Assembly (NCBI GenBank): GCA_002389055.1
Contig: DGNT01000093.1
Coordinates: 1-11,673, forward strand
Direction: 5' to 3'
Length of the DNA stretch: 11,673 bases
Source: Alcanivorax sp. UBA4485
Lineage (GTDB): Bacteria > Pseudomonadota > Gammaproteobacteria > Pseudomonadales > Alcanivoracaceae
Both the position numbers and the translations under genes were made by a program. This document shows positions 8,400 to 11,673 of the stretch, piece by piece. Under the pieces are notes generated by a model that searched no databases, was not told where the DNA came from, and saw only the letters and a program-made list of their open reading frames with translations. Position 1 is the stretch's first letter; each line of letters starts with the position of its first letter.

Positions 8400-9116
8400 T
8401 TACACGCCCCGTTCCAGGAGCATGGAACGGATATGGCCGATGGCCCGCGTTGGGTTCAGCCCCTTGGGGCAAACGCTCACGCAGTTCATGATGCCGTGGC
8501 ACCGGAACAGGCTGAACGGGTCATCCAGACGCGACAGGCGCTCCTCGGTGGCTTCGTCACGGCTGTCCGCCAGGAACCGGTAGCTCTGCAGCAGCGCCGC
8601 CGGGCCCAGGAACTTCTCCGGGTTCCACCAGAAACTGGGGCAACTGGTGGAGCAGCACGCACACAGGATGCACTCGTAGAGACCGTCCAGCTTGGCCCGG
8701 TCTTCCGGCGTCTGCAGGCGCTCGATGGCCGGCGCCGGCGTATCGTTCTGCAGATACGGCTGCACCTTCTCGTACTGGTTGTAGAACATGGTCATGTCCA
8801 CCACCAGATCGCGAATCACCGGCAGACCGGGCAGCGGGCGCAGCACCAGCGGCTTCTTGCCGTCCTTCACGCCCGGCGCCACTTCCGACAGCGGGGTGAT
8901 ACAGGCGAGGCCGTTCTTGCCGTTGATGTTCATGCCATCGGAACCGCAGACGCCTTCCCGGCAGGACCGGCGATACGCCATCGACGGGTCCTGCTCTTTA
9001 ACCAGATTGAGCACGTCGAGCACCATCAGGTCCTTGCCCTGGGTGTCCACCTCGTACTCTTTCATGGACGGTTCGCGGTCGGTGTCCGGGTTGTAGCGAT
9101 AGATACTGACTTTCAT
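8400..9116 (-). CDS. sdhB: Succinate dehydrogenase iron-sulfur subunit
   Basis: SdhB carries electrons from the flavin of SdhA to the membrane quinone site through three iron-sulfur clusters. Its 238 residues equal the E. coli length. The plant-type 2Fe-2S site shows C52, C57, D60 and C72; the fourth ligand is Asp rather than Cys, as in enterobacterial SdhB. The C-terminal ferredoxin-like domain has C149, C152, C155 and C216 for the 4Fe-4S cluster and C159, C206 and C212 for the 3Fe-4S cluster, at positions equal to those in E. coli. Quinone-side residues in CPSFWWNP are present. A strong GGAGG is 9 nt before the ATG in the 15-nt gap after sdhA. The gene is followed directly by the sdh terminator. 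Confidence 0.98.
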   Translation of the reverse strand: MKVSIYRYNPDTDREPSMKEYEVDTQGKDLMVLDVLNLVKEQDPSMAYRRSCREGVCGSDGMNINGKNGLACITPLSEVAPGVKDGKKPLVLRPLPGLPVIRDLVVDMTMFYNQYEKVQPYLQNDTPAPAIERLQTPEDRAKLDGLYECILCACCSTSCPSFWWNPEKFLGPAALLQSYRFLADSRDEATEERLSRLDDPFSLFRCHGIMNCVSVCPKGLNPTRAIGHIRSMLLERGV

Positions 9117-9131
9117 GGCTACGCGCCTCCG

Positions 9132-10907
9132 TTAGTAGGTCCGGATCTTCGGCTGGAAGGTATCGACGGTCTTCGGCTTGAAGTTCACGTCCCGCTTGCC
9201 CAGCTTCTTGGAAGTGGGGTCGAACACGGAATGGCAAAGCCAGTTCTCGTCGTCACGATCCGGGAAGTCGTAGCGGGAATGGGCGCCCCGGCTTTCGGTG
9301 CGGCCGGATGCCGCCAGAGCGGTGGCTTCGGCTACTTCCAGCAGGTTGTCCAGTTCCAGCGCTTCGATACGGGCGGTATTGAAGGACTGACTCTTGTCCT
9401 CGAGATGGGCGTTGGCGATGCGCTCGCGCAGCTTGGCCAGCTTCTGCACGCCCTCTTCCATCAGGTCACCCTTGCGGAATACACCGAAGTGATTCTGCAT
9501 GGTGCTTTGCAGTTCCTTGCGCAGCGAGGACACGGATTCGCCGTCCTTGGAGTCGTTCCAGCGGTTGACGCGGCTCAGCGCCCGCTCCAGATCCGCTTCG
9601 CTGGGCTCGTACTGGGTCATGCCCTGACGCAGCGCCTCTTCGATGTGCAGACCCGCCGCGCGGCCGAACACCACCAGGTCGAGCAGCGAGTTGCCACCCA
9701 GACGGTTGGCGCCGTGCACGGATACGCAGGCCACCTCGCCCACCGCGAACAGGCCGTTGACGAACTGATCCTCGCCTTCGTGGCCGCCGCTGAACTTGAG
9801 CGCCTGGCCGTTCACGTTGGTGGGGATGCCGCCCATCATGTAGTGACAGGTGGGCACCACCGGGATCGGCTCTTTGACCGGGTCCACCTGGGCGAAGGTG
9901 ATGGACAGCTCGCAAATACCGGGCAGGCGGCTGTGCAGTACTTCCTCGCCAAGGTGATCCAGCTTCAGATAGACGTAGTCGCCGTCCGGGCCGTCGCCGC
10001 GGCCGTCGAGGATTTCCATCATCATGGAGCGGGCCACCACGTCACGGGACGCGAGGTCCTTGGCGTTGGGCGCGTAGCGCTCCATGAAGCGCTCGCCGTC
10101 CTTATTAATAAGGTAGCCGCCCTCGCCCCGGCACCCTTCGGTGACCAGGGTGCCCGCGCCGGCGATGCCGGTGGGGTGGAATTGCCACATTTCCATGTCC
10201 TGCACCGGCACGCCGGCGCGCAGCGCCATGCCCACGCCATCGCCGGTGTTGATCAGGGCGTTGGTGGTGGAGGAATAGATACGGCCGGCGCCGCCGGTGG
10301 CGAACACCGTGGCCTTGGCCTTGAAGAACACGGTCTCGCCGGTCTCGATGCTGATCGCGATAACGCCGCAGACGTTATCGTCGGCGTCCTTCACCAGATC
10401 CGCGGCATACCATTCGTTGTAGAACTGGGTGCCGTTCTTGAGGTTCTGCTGGTAAAGGGTGTGCAGCAGCGCGTGACCGGTACGGTCGGCGGCGGCACAG
10501 GTGCGAGCGGCCTGACCGCCCTCACCGAAGTTCTTGGACTGGCCACCGAAAGGACGCTGGTAGATGCGGCCTTCCTCGGTACGGGAGAACGGCAGACCCA
10601 TGTGGTCCAGCTCGAACACCGCTTCCGGGCCCACCTGGCACATGTATTCGATGGCTTCCTGGTCACCGATGTAGTCGGAACCCTTCACCGTGTCGTACAT
10701 GTGCCAGCGCCAATCGTCATTGGGATCGGAGGAAGCGATGGCACAGGTAATGCCGCCCTGGGCGGACACCGTGTGCGAACGGGTCGGGAATACTTTGGAA
10801 ATCAGCGCGGTCTTGAAACCGGACTGCGCCATCTGCAGGGAAGCACGCATGCCTGCGCCCCCGCCGCCAACGACGATCGCGTCAAAGGTGATGGTACGAA
10901 TGGACAT
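9132..10907 (-). CDS. sdhA: Succinate dehydrogenase flavoprotein subunit
   Basis: SdhA oxidises succinate to fumarate at a covalently bound FAD on the cytoplasmic face of complex II. The 591-residue protein (588 in E. coli) has the dinucleotide-binding motif GGGGAGM at 14-20 and the FAD-attachment histidine H45 in RSHTVSAQGG. Active-site residues are H244 (QFHPTG), R288 (ASRDVVAR), H355 (PTCHYMMGG) and R402 (HGANRLGGNS), corresponding to the dicarboxylate-binding and proton-transfer residues of the family. The QGG and TEGCRGEGG motifs separate it from aspartate oxidase and agree with SdhA. It starts 3 nt after the sdhD stop. A GGAGG in the sdhD coding end lies 10 nt before the ATG, so translation is probably coupled. 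Confidence 0.98.
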   Translation of the reverse strand: MSIRTITFDAIVVGGGGAGMRASLQMAQSGFKTALISKVFPTRSHTVSAQGGITCAIASSDPNDDWRWHMYDTVKGSDYIGDQEAIEYMCQVGPEAVFELDHMGLPFSRTEEGRIYQRPFGGQSKNFGEGGQAARTCAAADRTGHALLHTLYQQNLKNGTQFYNEWYAADLVKDADDNVCGVIAISIETGETVFFKAKATVFATGGAGRIYSSTTNALINTGDGVGMALRAGVPVQDMEMWQFHPTGIAGAGTLVTEGCRGEGGYLINKDGERFMERYAPNAKDLASRDVVARSMMMEILDGRGDGPDGDYVYLKLDHLGEEVLHSRLPGICELSITFAQVDPVKEPIPVVPTCHYMMGGIPTNVNGQALKFSGGHEGEDQFVNGLFAVGEVACVSVHGANRLGGNSLLDLVVFGRAAGLHIEEALRQGMTQYEPSEADLERALSRVNRWNDSKDGESVSSLRKELQSTMQNHFGVFRKGDLMEEGVQKLAKLRERIANAHLEDKSQSFNTARIEALELDNLLEVAEATALAASGRTESRGAHSRYDFPDRDDENWLCHSVFDPTSKKLGKRDVNFKPKTVDTFQPKIRTY

Positions 10908-10910
10908 GGA

Positions 10911-11282
10911 TTATGCGCCTCCCCAGATCATCAGCAGGCCCCACAGCAGGTACACAAGCAGCAGCAGCGCGATGGCCATCTGCACCACCAGACGAACACT
11001 GGTGGCCGCTTTGCCGAAGGTCAGACTGGTCAGATAGTCGGTGGTCACGCTCCACAGGCCGATCCAGGTGTGGGCGGCCACGGAGAACAACAGAAGGGTG
11101 TTAGCGATCTGCATGGGCACGGAACCCATAAAGGCACTCCAGGTGCCGTAATCCAGATCCGGCTGGGCGATCAGAAAGCCCAGAATGCCGATCACGTACA
11201 CGGCGATCACCACAGCGGAAACCCGCTGGATCAGCCAGTCAGAAAGGCCGTTACGGCCCATGCTCGTTACACTGGTTACCAT
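10911..11282 (-). CDS. sdhD: Succinate dehydrogenase membrane anchor subunit, cytochrome b556-associated
   Basis: SdhD is one of the two integral membrane subunits that anchor SdhAB and form the quinone and haem sites. It has 123 residues and three hydrophobic helices (about 17-39, 58-79 and 96-120). H71 in HTWIGLW and the D82-Y83 pair in TTDY have the same numbers as the E. coli residues, Y83 being at the ubiquinone site. This agreement supports the ATG at 11282 over the later in-frame ATG (MGRNG, residue 8). An eight-residue-longer stretch after TDY (LTSLTFGKAATS) is also seen in Pseudomonas SdhD, so it is a lineage trait rather than an anomaly. The start overlaps the end of sdhC by 7 nt, and AGGAG lies 7 nt before it. 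Confidence 0.95.
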   Translation of the reverse strand: MVTSVTSMGRNGLSDWLIQRVSAVVIAVYVIGILGFLIAQPDLDYGTWSAFMGSVPMQIANTLLLFSVAAHTWIGLWSVTTDYLTSLTFGKAATSVRLVVQMAIALLLLVYLLWGLLMIWGGA

Positions 11283-11650
11283 ACCCAGGCTCCTGCCAAC
11301 AGAATCAGTACCGCGGTGACAATGAACGTGGCGAAGGCGCCACGACGTCCACCTTCCAGGGTCTCACCCATGCCCATATCCATAATCAAATGGCGGATAC
11401 CGGCGACCAGGTGATAAAGAATGACGGCCAGGATCGCCCAGACCACCAATTTGGCGAGGGGCGAGGTCATCAGCTGTTTCAGGTCCGCAAAGCTCTCGGG
11501 GGACGCCAAGGAGCGATCCAGCATCCACAGCAGCACGGGGATGGCAACGAAAATGGCCACGCCTGTCATACGGTGAGTGATGGATGCAATGGCGGTGACC
11601 GGGAACTTGATCGTCGTTAGATCGAGGTTAACGGGTCTCTTATCGTTCAC
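11276..11650 (-). CDS. sdhC: Succinate dehydrogenase cytochrome b556 subunit
   Basis: SdhC is a membrane anchor of complex II that binds haem b and helps form the ubiquinone site. The 124-residue protein opens with the family signature RPVNLDL (5-11). It carries S23 and R27 (quinone side, E. coli S27 and R31) and the haem-ligand histidine H80 (E. coli H84) in YHLVAGIRH. Three membrane helices are visible at about 27-45, 64-90 and 104-124. The start is GTG (11648-11650): an in-frame TAG at 11657-11659 rules out an upstream start, and no other start codon precedes RPVNLDL. Only a weak AGG (5-nt spacing) serves as ribosome-binding site. It is the first gene of the sdh block; its promoter lies beyond the window edge. 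Confidence 0.96.
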   Translation of the reverse strand: MNDKRPVNLDLTTIKFPVTAIASITHRMTGVAIFVAIPVLLWMLDRSLASPESFADLKQLMTSPLAKLVVWAILAVILYHLVAGIRHLIMDMGMGETLEGGRRGAFATFIVTAVLILLAGAWVW

Positions 11651-11659
11651 GGTAGCCTA
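11648..11659 (-). promoter_or_regulatory. Start region of sdhC: GTG start with weak ribosome-binding site
   Basis: The initiation codon is GTG at 11648-11650, preceded by an in-frame TAG (11657-11659) that overlaps the only purine-rich AGG (11656-11658). The three downstream sdh genes have much stronger sites (AGGAG or GGAGG). This may lower the entry rate of ribosomes at the head of the operon, or mark a site for translational control. Confidence 0.6.
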
Positions 11660-11673
11660 CACTTTTGCCGGGC

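Noticed and set aside
8433..11414. A 993-codon open frame on the plus strand antisense to sdhBADC
   Set aside because: It is the mirror of the codon phase of highly biased GC-rich genes. It has long low-complexity His/Gln/Gly/Ala stretches, no recognisable domain, and spans four well-supported genes and their junctions.

Overview
The window is an ordinary but very complete block of tricarboxylic acid cycle genes from a GC-rich gammaproteobacterium. All nine confidently identified genes lie on the minus strand. Reading in the direction of transcription, from high to low coordinates, they are sdhC-sdhD-sdhA-sdhB, then a 423-bp non-coding gap, then sucA-sucB-lpd-sucC-sucD. This is the order known from Pseudomonas and relatives, where lpd is inserted between sucB and sucC. 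SdhC and SdhD look pseudomonad-like, for example in the extended segment after the TDY motif of SdhD. GC-rich third positions and the marine-type relatives that come to mind (Alcanivorax/Marinobacter/Pseudomonas neighbourhood) are consistent with this, but the species cannot be fixed from the sequence alone.

Layout: positions 3-140 hold the 3' end of a small plus-strand gene for a charged protein. It converges on the suc operon, and a bidirectional terminator (156-183) separates the two. sucD (210-1085) and sucC (1082-2251) overlap by 4 nt. A 103-bp gap (2252-2354) with mutually exclusive GC-only inverted repeats separates sucC from lpd (2355-3794). sucB (3805-5106) and sucA (5142-7976) follow. 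The gap 7977-8399 contains the sdh terminator, a series of inverted repeats and weak candidate promoters for sucA. sdhB, sdhA, sdhD and sdhC (8400-11650) are tightly packed, and sdhC starts at a GTG 23 bp before the window edge.

Together the genes encode three consecutive steps: 2-oxoglutarate to succinyl-CoA (SucA E1, SucB E2, Lpd E3), succinyl-CoA to succinate with nucleoside triphosphate formation (SucCD), and succinate to fumarate with electrons passed to quinone (SdhABCD, respiratory complex II). All recognised catalytic and cofactor residues I checked are present, and no gene is broken.

I see no mobile element, CRISPR array, tRNA, rRNA or undescribed system. The points worth a second look are small: the structured gap before sucA, the GC-only repeat cluster between lpd and sucC, and an unusually acidic linker in SucB.
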